Part shown: positions 1 to 7,469 of the stretch, piece after piece
Position numbering within the stretch: position 1 is the stretch's first letter
Layout of the letters: each line of letters opens with the position of its first letter
DNA from: Pseudomonas fluorescens
GTDB lineage: Bacteria > Pseudomonadota > Gammaproteobacteria > Pseudomonadales > Pseudomonadaceae
Direction: 5' to 3'
Length of the DNA stretch: 64,000 nucleotides
NCBI RefSeq assembly: GCF_902497995.1
Contig: NZ_CABVII010000005.1
Span: 1 to 64,000 of the forward strand
Translations under genes and position numbers: made by a program
The notes under the pieces: model-generated
The model's database searches: none
The model's input: only the letters and a program-made list of their open reading frames with translations
What the model was told of the DNA's origin: nothing

Positions 1-81
1 AAGCACGTGGCCCTGGTCATCCAGAGAGCAAACGGTGTGGCTATCGATGTGTTTCTGGTAGAGCGTTCGAGGCGTATTCAT
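1..81 (-). CDS. 3-isopropylmalate dehydratase large-subunit-like protein (N-terminus, cut by window edge)
   Basis: Only the first 27 codons are present; the gene runs leftwards out of the window. The peptide begins MNTPRTLYQKHIDSHTV and continues CSLDDQGHVL, which matches the start of LeuC-type aconitase-superfamily hydratases (TLY-K..D.H.V). The three cysteines that bind the 4Fe-4S cluster lie outside the window. It is the third gene of a minus-strand cluster with a TauE/SafE permease and an RraA-type aldolase. That suggests isomerisation of a C5/C6 hydroxy-acid during catabolism rather than leucine synthesis; this role is an inference. Confidence 0.6.
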   Translation of the reverse strand, partial: MNTPRTLYQKHIDSHTVCSLDDQGHVL

Positions 82-238
82 GGCTGATTCTTTCTCTGTC
101 TTATTCGAGATCACGGGTACAACATGCCTACAGCATATTGATCCCTGGTCACGCATCAAGAGCGTGAAAGTGAACGCGTTCAGCACGAATTGTGAATAAT
201 CGAATTGGCCCGTTCTCAGTATGATTGCTATATTCGTC

Positions 239-988
239 TCAAGCTTTAGAGATCATCAAGGCAGCACACACCATAAGAAACAGACAAAACCAAGTGCGCA
301 GTAACCTTTCGGGTAAAGCGTGGGCGAGCTTCACTCCCCAGCTGACACTTAGCAGGCCACCTACCGCCATGGGCACGCCAAGATGCCATAGGACATGGTC
401 GTGGAGCGCATAGGTCAGCAGTGTTACACCCGTACTCGGAACGGCCAGTGCCAGCGATAACCCCTGAGCGACTACTTGGGTTGTACCGAAGACGGTGGAT
501 AAAACGGGGGTGGCCAATACCGATGATCCCAACCCGAAAATCCCGCCCAAGATCCCGGAACCCGATCCCAAGACCATTAACCATGGCCATGGATGTCGCA
601 GCTCTTTGCTTGGCGGCGGTTTGGGTAAGTACATCTGTAAGTAGCTGTAGGCCGAAAGCAGCATCATAAAGACCGCAAAACCTATGCGCATGGCATCGGG
701 ATCCAGGCCTACAGCAATGATCGATCCTATCCAGGCGAAGACAAACCCTGCTGCCGCTAATGGCGCCGCATGACGCAGTAAAATTCGTGTTCTTTGGTGG
801 TACCGCCACAGCGCGAGCATCACGTTGGGCACGACCATAACGAGCATTGTCCCCTGAGCCAGCTGTTGATCCATCCCGAACATCAACACCAAAGCCGGGA
901 TTGCAATGAGTCCACCACCGATCCCGAATATCCCTCCGAGCGTACCCATTGCAGCACCCAGCAGCAGGTACATAGCCCAATCGATCAT
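239..988 (-). CDS. TauE/SafE family sulfite/organic-anion exporter-like permease
   Basis: A 249-residue, very hydrophobic protein with about eight predicted membrane segments in two similar halves. Glycine-rich motifs GGIFGIGGG (near residue 18) and GGIFGLGSS (near 148) repeat the TauE/SafE (DUF81) signature, and the length is normal for the family. Members move small anions such as sulfite, sulfoacetate or carboxylates across the inner membrane. It lies 123 bp downstream of an RraA-type aldolase and upstream of a LeuC-like gene, all on the same strand, so it probably moves a substrate or product of that pathway. The substrate cannot be read from sequence. Confidence 0.85.
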   Translation of the reverse strand: MIDWAMYLLLGAAMGTLGGIFGIGGGLIAIPALVLMFGMDQQLAQGTMLVMVVPNVMLALWRYHQRTRILLRHAAPLAAAGFVFAWIGSIIAVGLDPDAMRIGFAVFMMLLSAYSYLQMYLPKPPPSKELRHPWPWLMVLGSGSGILGGIFGLGSSVLATPVLSTVFGTTQVVAQGLSLALAVPSTGVTLLTYALHDHVLWHLGVPMAVGGLLSVSWGVKLAHALPERLLRTWFCLFLMVCAALMISKA

Positions 989-1111
989 TTGAGGCTGCCC
1001 GCCTTTAGCTTATGAGTTAGAGGGTTGATAGATACTCGCGCGCATTGCATCGAGCTAACAACGAAGTAAATTGAATACCGCTCGTGGGGATGAGTCGGCG
1101 AGCCTGAGAAA

Positions 1112-1807
1112 TTAAAGCGGACAGCCCTTTGCCCGCAAAATAGCGTCGAAGCGGTTCGGGTCTAGTGTGCCGGATTCAATAGCCTTCAATGTTGCCTGCT
1201 CGCGTGCAAGTAAATCGTGGCAACGCACAAGCAATTCAGGCAGCTCAGAACGGGCGGCAGCAACTACACCATCGCCGTCGCCGATCATCAAATCCCCAGG
1301 TGTGACCAGCATTCCAGCGCAGGAGATCGGGACATTGATTTCTCCTCCACCATCGGTGCTTGGCCCTCGATGCACCCCGCCGATAGCGTAGGCTGGCAAC
1401 TCGCCGGTCTGCCACTCATCGAGATCGCGCAGAGCGCCATTGATTACCACGCCAACGATCCCGGCCTTTAAGGCCATAGCTCGCATGATGCCCCCGAAGA
1501 CGGCTCGCGTGAGATCTGCACTACCGTCAATCACGAGGACATCGCCAGGACGTGCCATCTGCATCGCTTTTAGGATCATCAGATTATCGCCAGGTCTGAC
1601 TCTTACAGTCAGGGCGCTGCCAAGCATTGGCGCATTTCCGTGAAACGGACGTAATCCTAATCCACCGACATTGCGTCCAAGGCAATCACTGACAGCCGCA
1701 GCAGGGATTTTGCTGAATTCCTTGAGCCATTTTTGATCCAGAGGATCTACGTTTGGATTGATCAGGTAGCCAGCAGGCCATTGGCCCGAAGATACAACAT
1801 TAAACAT
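1112..1807 (-). CDS. RraA-family aldolase (4-hydroxy-4-methyl-2-oxoglutarate/4-carboxy-4-hydroxy-2-oxoadipate aldolase type)
   Basis: About 231 residues of the RraA/HMG-aldolase fold: AVSDCLGR near the N-terminus, GDVLVIDGSAD, NGALRDLDEW (the Arg-Asp pair that positions the metal and substrate) and GDGDGVV. Family members cleave hydroxy-oxo dicarboxylates to pyruvate or oxaloacetate; true RNase E inhibitors share the fold but occur in other contexts. I chose the ATG at 1807 because a GCGAGGG ribosome site lies just upstream; a GTG at 1831 would add eight residues. It leads a minus-strand cluster with the TauE/SafE permease and LeuC-like hydratase, which favours the catabolic aldolase reading. 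Confidence 0.8.
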   Translation of the reverse strand: MFNVVSSGQWPAGYLINPNVDPLDQKWLKEFSKIPAAAVSDCLGRNVGGLGLRPFHGNAPMLGSALTVRVRPGDNLMILKAMQMARPGDVLVIDGSADLTRAVFGGIMRAMALKAGIVGVVINGALRDLDEWQTGELPAYAIGGVHRGPSTDGGGEINVPISCAGMLVTPGDLMIGDGDGVVAAARSELPELLVRCHDLLAREQATLKAIESGTLDPNRFDAILRAKGCPL

Positions 1808-2166
1808 AAAACCCTCGCTGCCAGGCCGCACTAGCTATTGTTGGGGAAATTCGCGGCCACGAGCGTAATTAGGTTGCTGGCTTCAAACAATGGCGATTCA
1901 GTGATCAAACACTTCACGAATCGTGGCGTATCCATGGGCTTAAGTCTGCTTCAGCTCCGATATTCGAAGACGGGCGGCGATGGTCAATACCGATCCGAAA
2001 CGGTCATTTCGATGTCCTTTGTCGACCGATGGTGCGCAGTTGATTTGGACGAGGCGGGCTTAGATTAGAAAATGGCTAAAGCGATCCACAGGCAGGGCGG
2101 CTTTTGACGCTCAATTTTTTGAGTAGGTGTTTAAAAACGCTGTCTGCGACCAGTGGTTTTTTTTAG

Positions 2167-2271
2167 TACACCGGCGAAGTCGTAAAAACCGAAGGCGGTA
2201 ATCACCGAACGCTGAAGGAATGGAAAGCCAAATACGGTTCTGACACCGTCGAGCCCTGGCTGACCAAGTGA
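2167..2271 (+). pseudogene. C-terminal remnant of an MvaT/MvaU (H-NS-like) gene
   Basis: Thirty-four codons ending in TGA encode YTGEVVKTEGGNHRTLKEW followed by KAKYGSDTVEPWLTK. This is the AT-hook-like DNA-binding end of MvaT-family xenogeneic silencers and is close to the end of the intact gene at 49805-50170 (HTGELIETKGGNHRGLKAW). No oligomerisation domain or start codon can be found upstream, so only the DNA-binding tail and its terminator remain. Confidence 0.75.
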
Positions 2272-2285
2272 TTTTGGTTGAGTAC

Positions 2286-2311
2286 AAAAAGGGCCCAGTA
2301 GGCCCTTTTTT
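2286..2311 (+). terminator. Rho-independent terminator after the mvaT remnant
   Basis: A 10-bp stem (AAAAAGGGCC / GGCCCTTTTT) with loop CAGTA, 14 bases after the TGA of the MvaT tail. It appears to be the original terminator of the lost gene and could also serve the minus-strand SDR gene. Confidence 0.8.
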
Positions 2312-2363
2312 ATTCTCAGCGGTGCAACGGCAAACTTCATTAATAGGCGAGTAACTGAGGTTG

Positions 2364-3692
2364 CTATCGGGAACGCTCTCGCCGTCCTTTACGGTTAAGC
2401 GCGTAGACGCATCCGCCAAACAACAATGCCACGCCTGCAGCGACCAGAATCGACGGTCTGTGCTTGGCTGCACGCCAGCCACCCTCAATGCGGCGATCAC
2501 CGCTTGGCGGAGTAAATAGATTGCCTGACGAGGATTCAGACTGTGGGCTGAGCTCCACGCCCAAGCGAGTCAGCCATCCTGACAGGAGTGGGAACCCCGG
2601 CGCCAGGAAATGCGCCAGACGGGCCATCGTGGCCGCACCTCCCACCGTGGTGCTGGGCCTTGGACGTAACGCACAGGCAACCATCGCTTGGGCGACGAGA
2701 TGCGGATCATAAAGGGGCGGCGGTGGCTTGAGCGCATGACCGGTGAAGTTACCTGCATCACGAAATCCCGGTGTGTCCATGACAGCCGGATAGATGTCGC
2801 ACACATGGATATCGGGGTAGCCGATCAGCTCCCCGCGCAACGCTTCACTCAAACCGCGCAAACCGTATTTACTGGCAGAGTAAGCAGCGGCATAGGGTTG
2901 TGCGACCCAGCTCCCTAGCGACAAGGTGTTGATCAACGTGCCGCGTTTTTGCGCCTTGAAGTAAGGCCATGCCACATAGGCGCCGCGCAGGTATCCGATC
3001 AGATCCGTTTGCAGCACCTGCTCGTGTGCTTCAAGCGGTGTTTCCTCGAACCTGCCAACCGCTCCGACGCCCGCATTGTTGATCCAGATGTCGATGCGTC
3101 CATCGCCAAACGCGGCAGCTTGATCCGCCAGATCCCGCATCTGTTCGCTGTGAGTGACATCTGTGCAGACTGCCAAGGCTGTGGCACCGCGCGCGGCACA
3201 TTCTTCGACGACCTCAGCGAGCGCGGCTTCGTCACGTGCCCCCAGTACCAGGCGGGCGCCCTTACTGGCGAATGCATGAGCTGCTGCGCGGCCTATGCCG
3301 CTTGATGCCCCGGTGATGACCACCAGTTTGTTGTAGAGGGCGCTTGTCGGGTCTCTGCGGTACACCTCAGGACGGTCTCTAACCGCTGATGAGGGTAAAT
3401 CCACTGGGGCGTTATATCGCACCTTGTTCAGCTTCAAACGTGCGCCATCGATCAAGGTCAATGTCAGATCTTCAATGGTGCCGGCGACTCGATCAGGAAA
3501 CACCGGTTCGCCTACAGGATCAAGTTCGTCGTACAAAAATCGCTGACCTTCCAGCCACCCGACGGCAGTCATTAATTCGGGGCCCAGGTAGTATTTTCCG
3601 TCGAGGAAGAATCCCGGAAAATTTCGTGTGCGTTCCAGGCTTTCGACGGCGTAACGCTCGCCAGGCTTCATACCGGTCAATGAGTCGATCAT
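2364..3692 (-). CDS. SDR-family oxidoreductase with N-terminal extension and C-terminal membrane anchor
   Basis: A 442-residue protein. Residues ~120-330 form a classical short-chain dehydrogenase: TGASSGIG cofactor loop, NNAG, and active-site YSASKYG with the upstream Ser. The end (GNLFTPPSG then EGGWR) is typical of a Pseudomonas SDR subgroup, and a single membrane helix (ILVAAGVALLFGG) follows. The first ~115 residues are not part of the SDR fold and I do not recognise them. The start at 3692 has a GAGG ribosome site 8 bases upstream. The substrate is unknown. A degenerate second copy of part of the SDR domain lies inverted at ~6760. Confidence 0.85.
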   Translation of the reverse strand: MIDSLTGMKPGERYAVESLERTRNFPGFFLDGKYYLGPELMTAVGWLEGQRFLYDELDPVGEPVFPDRVAGTIEDLTLTLIDGARLKLNKVRYNAPVDLPSSAVRDRPEVYRRDPTSALYNKLVVITGASSGIGRAAAHAFASKGARLVLGARDEAALAEVVEECAARGATALAVCTDVTHSEQMRDLADQAAAFGDGRIDIWINNAGVGAVGRFEETPLEAHEQVLQTDLIGYLRGAYVAWPYFKAQKRGTLINTLSLGSWVAQPYAAAYSASKYGLRGLSEALRGELIGYPDIHVCDIYPAVMDTPGFRDAGNFTGHALKPPPPLYDPHLVAQAMVACALRPRPSTTVGGAATMARLAHFLAPGFPLLSGWLTRLGVELSPQSESSSGNLFTPPSGDRRIEGGWRAAKHRPSILVAAGVALLFGGCVYALNRKGRRERSR

Positions 3693-3879
3693 GGTGACAT
3701 CCTCAGGTTCGCTGGTGTAGCGATAGAGGATGGGCTGTCTTCATTGTTCCATTGAGATGACTGAAAGGCTTAACAGGCGTCCCTTTAGATACTTGAGTAT
3801 GAGTTTTTTAAACTCGTTGAGAGGATTGAGGTCAACCGATCACCACATTGCTAATGCGCGCACCGCGCTGGGAGATTGG

Positions 3880-4104
3880 ATGGACACCTATCACATCACC
3901 AAGACCGGCAAGCTCTGGGCACTGACAAAGGAAGGCGCGCAAAGGGCGTCGAAGACGGCTTCGACTAAGACTGAAATCACTGCGCTGGCGGGCGAGTTCC
4001 TTCAGGGTAAAACTGCGTCGCTGAAGATTCACAAAGAGAACGGGACTATTCAGGAAGAAAGAACCTTTCCTCGTAGTGCTGACCCACGAAAATCCAAAGG
4101 CTAG
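3880..4104 (+). CDS. DUF2188 domain protein
   Basis: A 74-residue protein starting MDTYHITKTGKLWALTKEGA. A central segment of alternating small and charged residues (LKIHKENGTIQEERTFP) and a PRKSKG tail match the short DUF2188 family, whose members end in a similar Pro-Lys tail. The function is unknown; relatives sit among stress genes. The start was chosen for the GGGAGA site 6 bases upstream; an in-frame extension to 3730 has no ribosome site. It converges with the lipoprotein gene at 4122, with 17 bp between the ends. Confidence 0.75.
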   Translation: MDTYHITKTGKLWALTKEGAQRASKTASTKTEITALAGEFLQGKTASLKIHKENGTIQEERTFPRSADPRKSKG

Positions 4105-4121
4105 CCAGTCATCCTGATGAT

Positions 4122-4898
4122 TCAGTGCTGATGCGGACGGCCAGTCGGATCTTCGATTTGTATGACCTTTCCATTGCGCCAGGCGTCAGCACCTGGGTCA
4201 ATAGCTGGTGCAGGGATGTCGGCTCGAGCTTTCTTTTTTTGGGTGCTATCGACGCCAAGTCTTTTGTCCCGATCGGTCACCAGTCGCTGCTCGATCTGGC
4301 CATCAGCGGTGAATCCCATCATCAGTTGCGGAATCCCTAGCGGTAGATCTTTGTTGAGGTCGGTGTGCCACGTATGCCAGGTCTTGCCATAGGTATGGAT
4401 GAGCTTTTCCATAAGCGCATGTTCTGCAATGTCCGGAATGCCGGGGGCAATCAATTGGCCGGACTTCACTTCATGAACATGGCTGTGCCACAACGCTTTT
4501 TCTGCGTCGGGCAGTTTGGAAAACAGTTGCGCGCTGATGATGTATTCCACGCCCACGAGCTTCGCATCCTTGCGATTTCCGTCGTAGATCACACACTGGA
4601 TTACTTCTTCATTCAGGATGGAGCAATAGTGGTGAGCCTCCATTTGAACCTCAGGGTGGCCATTGTAGAAATGAAATCCATCCAGGTAGGCATTGAGTGC
4701 ATCGATGGGTGGGCGTGACTGGAGCAGGGCGGCGCCCGCATCCAGTGTGCGGGTCGTGGCTGTCTTTTCCTCGCCCGGTGCAACGACATTGGACGACGTA
4801 GTGTTACCGGCGCATGCAGTCAGCAAGCCGAGGATCGTCAGCACCAACGATGGTCTGAATGCGATGAAAAACGTGCGCTGAAGATTATTCTTTTTCAT
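4122..4898 (-). CDS. DUF1264 (oil-body-associated-protein-like) lipoprotein
   Basis: A 258-residue protein with a lipoprotein signal (lipobox LTAC, Cys at ~29), so probably membrane-anchored. Residues ~70-220 carry the DUF1264/OBAP block: FHFYNGH, QMEAHHYC, CVIYDGN, GVEYIIS, LWHSHVHEVKSGQL, YGKTWHTWHTD and LPLGIPQLMMGFT. The family is shared by plants, fungi and bacteria and has no established enzymatic role; the conserved His and Trp residues suggest ligand or metal binding. It stands alone on the minus strand. The family call is firm; the function is unknown. Confidence 0.85.
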   Translation of the reverse strand: MKKNNLQRTFFIAFRPSLVLTILGLLTACAGNTTSSNVVAPGEEKTATTRTLDAGAALLQSRPPIDALNAYLDGFHFYNGHPEVQMEAHHYCSILNEEVIQCVIYDGNRKDAKLVGVEYIISAQLFSKLPDAEKALWHSHVHEVKSGQLIAPGIPDIAEHALMEKLIHTYGKTWHTWHTDLNKDLPLGIPQLMMGFTADGQIEQRLVTDRDKRLGVDSTQKKKARADIPAPAIDPGADAWRNGKVIQIEDPTGRPHQH

Positions 4899-5045
4899 TG
4901 CAGATCCTTCTTACAAACAGGTTTCAGGCGTTGATGGCGAGCGACGACCTTGCGGGTTCCAGGTACCCACATACCTTGATAGAAAGCGCTTGAGAGCTTG
5001 CGTTCAAATTGATGGGGACAACGGCCCTCGGATGATCCAGGCCAC

Positions 5046-5441
5046 CTATTTAGGAATAGGGGGCTCGTCGTTGGAAGCATCAAAACTGATCTCACCGGCT
5101 TCACCCATAACGCTGTACTGCTTCCGCAGTTTCCGAAGCTCCCTGGTGCTCATCTTGTCCAAGGACAATGTGGCGATTTGTGCTTCCTTGGTCGCTCGAA
5201 TCAGCTCATCGATTTTCAGATGCAAAATGTCGTTGTCCCGGTTCTGGGTGTTCTGGATCAGGAAGACCATCAGGAACGTGATGATCGTCGTCGATGTATT
5301 GATGATCAGTTGCCACGTATCGTTGAAATGAAAATACGGGCCCGTCACTGCCCACACAACGATGAGGCAAACAGCGGTGAGGAACGTCTTCGAACTGCCA
5401 GCCCGGTTGGAGAGAGCTTGGCAGAATTTTGAGAATTTCAT
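5046..5441 (-). CDS. Low-affinity iron permease-family protein (Fet4-like)
   Basis: About 131 residues with two membrane helices (FLTAVCLIVVWAVTG and LIINTSTTIITFLMVFLIQ) followed by NTQNRD and an amphipathic helix with HLKIDELI. This is the PF04120 'low affinity iron permease' signature, in the short bacterial form of the fungal Fet4 domain. Bacterial members are too small to be proven transporters. The ATG at 5441 follows an AGAG site; an upstream GTG adds 12 residues. Confidence 0.8.
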   Translation of the reverse strand: MKFSKFCQALSNRAGSSKTFLTAVCLIVVWAVTGPYFHFNDTWQLIINTSTTIITFLMVFLIQNTQNRDNDILHLKIDELIRATKEAQIATLSLDKMSTRELRKLRKQYSVMGEAGEISFDASNDEPPIPK

Positions 5442-5574
5442 GGTTGCGCGCTCTTGGTTTGGTGACAGATAGACCACGGTGAGCCTTTGAAATTCTTTCT
5501 GACAAATGTCCTTCGTCGTTGGGAAGCTTTTGGTTTCACGTTAATGGGAGGTGAATTAGGGAAGAAAATTTTCG

Positions 5575-5994
5575 CTAACGAGGCTGGCCCACAGGTTCCT
5601 CCCACTCGCCACCATCCGCTACCGGAACGCTGCCCAAATCATAGGGATTAACGCCTTCCATGCAACCGATATTGAAGCCAAATTCGTTCGGATTGGTACT
5701 GCGTCGGTGGTGGGTATAAATGCCGCAGACGCCGCAAAAGAAATGTTCGGCGACCTGCCTTCCGAACTGATATTTGCGTAATGCAGCTCCGCCGCGAATC
5801 ACCTTCAAATCCGTTGCTGGCACCGCAGCAACTATCGCTCCCTTGCGTTTGCAGAACGAGCAATCACAGCGATGTGGTTCAGGCAGACCTGCTGGTAAAT
5901 GGATCTCGAGAACAACGGCACCGCAGTGACAGCTCGCTCGGTGAAGAGGCTGAATGGGGGTCTTACCAATGGCTTTGAGCATGTGTGTGATCAC
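5575..5994 (-). CDS. GFA-family (glutathione-dependent formaldehyde-activating-like) zinc protein
   Basis: About 139 residues with the GFA/CENP-V zinc signature: CHCGAV, CDCSFCKRKG and FFCGVCGIYTHH. Family members bind Zn and may act in S-hydroxymethylglutathione chemistry; many have no known substrate. The best start is a GTG at 5994, with AGAGG 7 bases upstream, whose last two bases lie in the stop codon of the preceding gene (GTGA overlap). This points to translational coupling. A longer TTG start at 6012 is less likely. Confidence 0.85.
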   Translation of the reverse strand: MITHMLKAIGKTPIQPLHRASCHCGAVVLEIHLPAGLPEPHRCDCSFCKRKGAIVAAVPATDLKVIRGGAALRKYQFGRQVAEHFFCGVCGIYTHHRRSTNPNEFGFNIGCMEGVNPYDLGSVPVADGGEWEEPVGQPR

Positions 5995-6242
5995 GTTGCC
6001 ACCTCTGTCCAATCCAAGATTGCCGATTCACGCCACCTCACGTCACTGAGCCCGTACTTTTCAGCTTGAGGCTTGGTGACGACTTTGAGCGGCGGTCGTC
6101 CAGGTTTCGGTATAGGTGCCACTCCAGCATCACAACTTGCCCAATGCCAAGCATCGGCGTTGCTTCTTATCTTCGCCCTGATGATGAAGGACTTGGCCTT
6201 GCCGTGAAGCTTGTACTCGATGATGTAAAGATCGGTATTCAT
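5991..6242 (-). CDS. DUF6555-like small protein
   Basis: 83 residues, beginning MNTDLYIIEYKLHGKAKSF. The core IIRA..SNADAWHWASCDAGV and KPQAEKYGLSDVRWR matches a Pseudomonas small-protein family I associate with DUF6555; I am fairly but not fully sure of the number. The start is set by a strong GGAGGGGGG site before ATG 6242. Its stop overlaps the start of the GFA gene, so the two are probably co-translated. Function unknown. Confidence 0.65.
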   Translation of the reverse strand: MNTDLYIIEYKLHGKAKSFIIRAKIRSNADAWHWASCDAGVAPIPKPGRPPLKVVTKPQAEKYGLSDVRWRESAILDWTEVAT

Positions 6243-6645
6243 GAAGCCCCCCTCCATTTTGCTCCTAGACAAAGGAGTGGCTGTCTCATGGAAAATTCAA
6301 AGGATTTTTTGCCGGGGTAACCATCGATTTTCTCCGAGGAGGTCAGATCGATTTGGAGGCTGAAAGATTTAGCTCATCAAGATGGTTGCTATGGGGTAGC
6401 GGCGCGCTGAAATTGAATGAACGCATTCTGCGCGGGTCAACTGCGAAGACCCATTGTGGGAAAGTAAAGTCCATTGCTGCCGTGACAGTCGGCTTACTCG
6501 TTGGTACGAACGGCCAATGGATGTAGGCAATGCGTAGCGGGACGATATGAAAGTACAGGTGATCGTCACTCACCTTGTCGCAATCCAGCGCCTAGCAGCC
6601 AGTTCACACAGAGTGAGCGAAGCGAGAGCAACGAGAACAGGCACC

Positions 6646-6744
6646 ATGAACAGCAGCGAGTTTATTTGGTTCTTGGTTGGACTCATGGCAACGTGGGTAG
6701 CTGTCGTCGTGATGGGAAGGACGGTTTTTGGCATCCATGGGTAG
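6646..6744 (+). CDS. Possible 32-residue single-span membrane peptide
   Basis: Encodes MNSSEFIWFLVGLMATWVAV then VVMGRTVFGIHG: a short polar start followed by one strongly hydrophobic helix, as in many bacterial small membrane proteins. The ribosome site is weak (GAGAAC). It lies in an 800-bp stretch otherwise holding only an SDR remnant, so it could be chance. Confidence 0.3.
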   Translation: MNSSEFIWFLVGLMATWVAVVVMGRTVFGIHG

Positions 6745-6759
6745 AGCATTTCTTGGTTG

Positions 6760-6880
6760 GGTGTGTGCGATATCTATCCGACTGTCATGGTCACACCGGG
6801 ATTTCGCAATGCTGGGACTTCACTGGTCATGCACCCAAGCCACCACCGACCCGATAGGTACACGTGTGTAAACCATATGT
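6760..6880 (+). pseudogene. SDR C-terminal remnant
   Basis: The translation VCDIYPTVMVTPGFRNAG, then after a frameshift FTGHAPKPPP, is nearly the same as VCDIYPAVMDTPGFRDAG and FTGHALKPPPP in the intact SDR at 2364-3692. It is on the opposite strand, has no start, and is broken by at least one frameshift. It is a decayed partial duplicate. Confidence 0.65.
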
Positions 6881-7056
6881 GCACGAAAGAATGGGCTGTA
6901 TTCGCTCCCATTCGGTATAACGCGGCTCGCAGATGGACGTAGGCTGAAATTGCCACCGCTTCGCCAGGGATTTGAAAAATGGCCCTAAGCTTGAGATTCA
7001 AGCTTCCGTTCAACCAAGCTTGAGCGCCATGGCCGGCTCAAGCCAACGGAGACATT

Positions 7057-7323
7057 ATGTTGTCCACTCTTGAGCTATGCCACGTCATCGAATCAGCATT
7101 TCTACCGCTCTTATGCGAATTTAAAGTCGAGCCATCGGGATCAGTTCAAATACAGATTAGCGAACCAATATCCGGGCGAGTTGAGCTTCTTGTTACCGGT
7201 ATTTCTGCATCTCGTCTCACTGGAGACCAGGCTATAGCCCAGCTCATAAATGAACTCAAGGAAGAGCTTAGTTTCACCCATGACAGGAGAACTGATCTCG
7301 ACCAAGTGCAACAGAAATGTTGA
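7057..7323 (+). CDS. DUF1652 family protein (copy 1)
   Basis: 88 residues: MLSTLELCHVIESAFLPL, then a central SGRVELLVTGIS block and a helical IAQLINELKEEL tail. This is the DUF1652 layout found almost only in Pseudomonas; function unknown. Two relatives lie at 10188 (intact) and 13246 (broken), and those two share more sequence with each other than with this one. An AACGGAG ribosome site precedes the ATG. Copy 1 has no response regulator downstream, unlike the other two. Confidence 0.8.
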   Translation: MLSTLELCHVIESAFLPLLCEFKVEPSGSVQIQISEPISGRVELLVTGISASRLTGDQAIAQLINELKEELSFTHDRRTDLDQVQQKC

Positions 7324-7469
7324 AGCCTCGGGGACTGGAAGCTTGGCGGTTTTAGGCCGATTGCTACCTGTTTGGAAGGGCATCAATCGACCCAAAACGG
7401 TCGTTGGCCTAGAAAGCTCTGATCGTAAACGCAAATCTATAATGTCCGCTCGACGCTTTCCAGTTGGTG

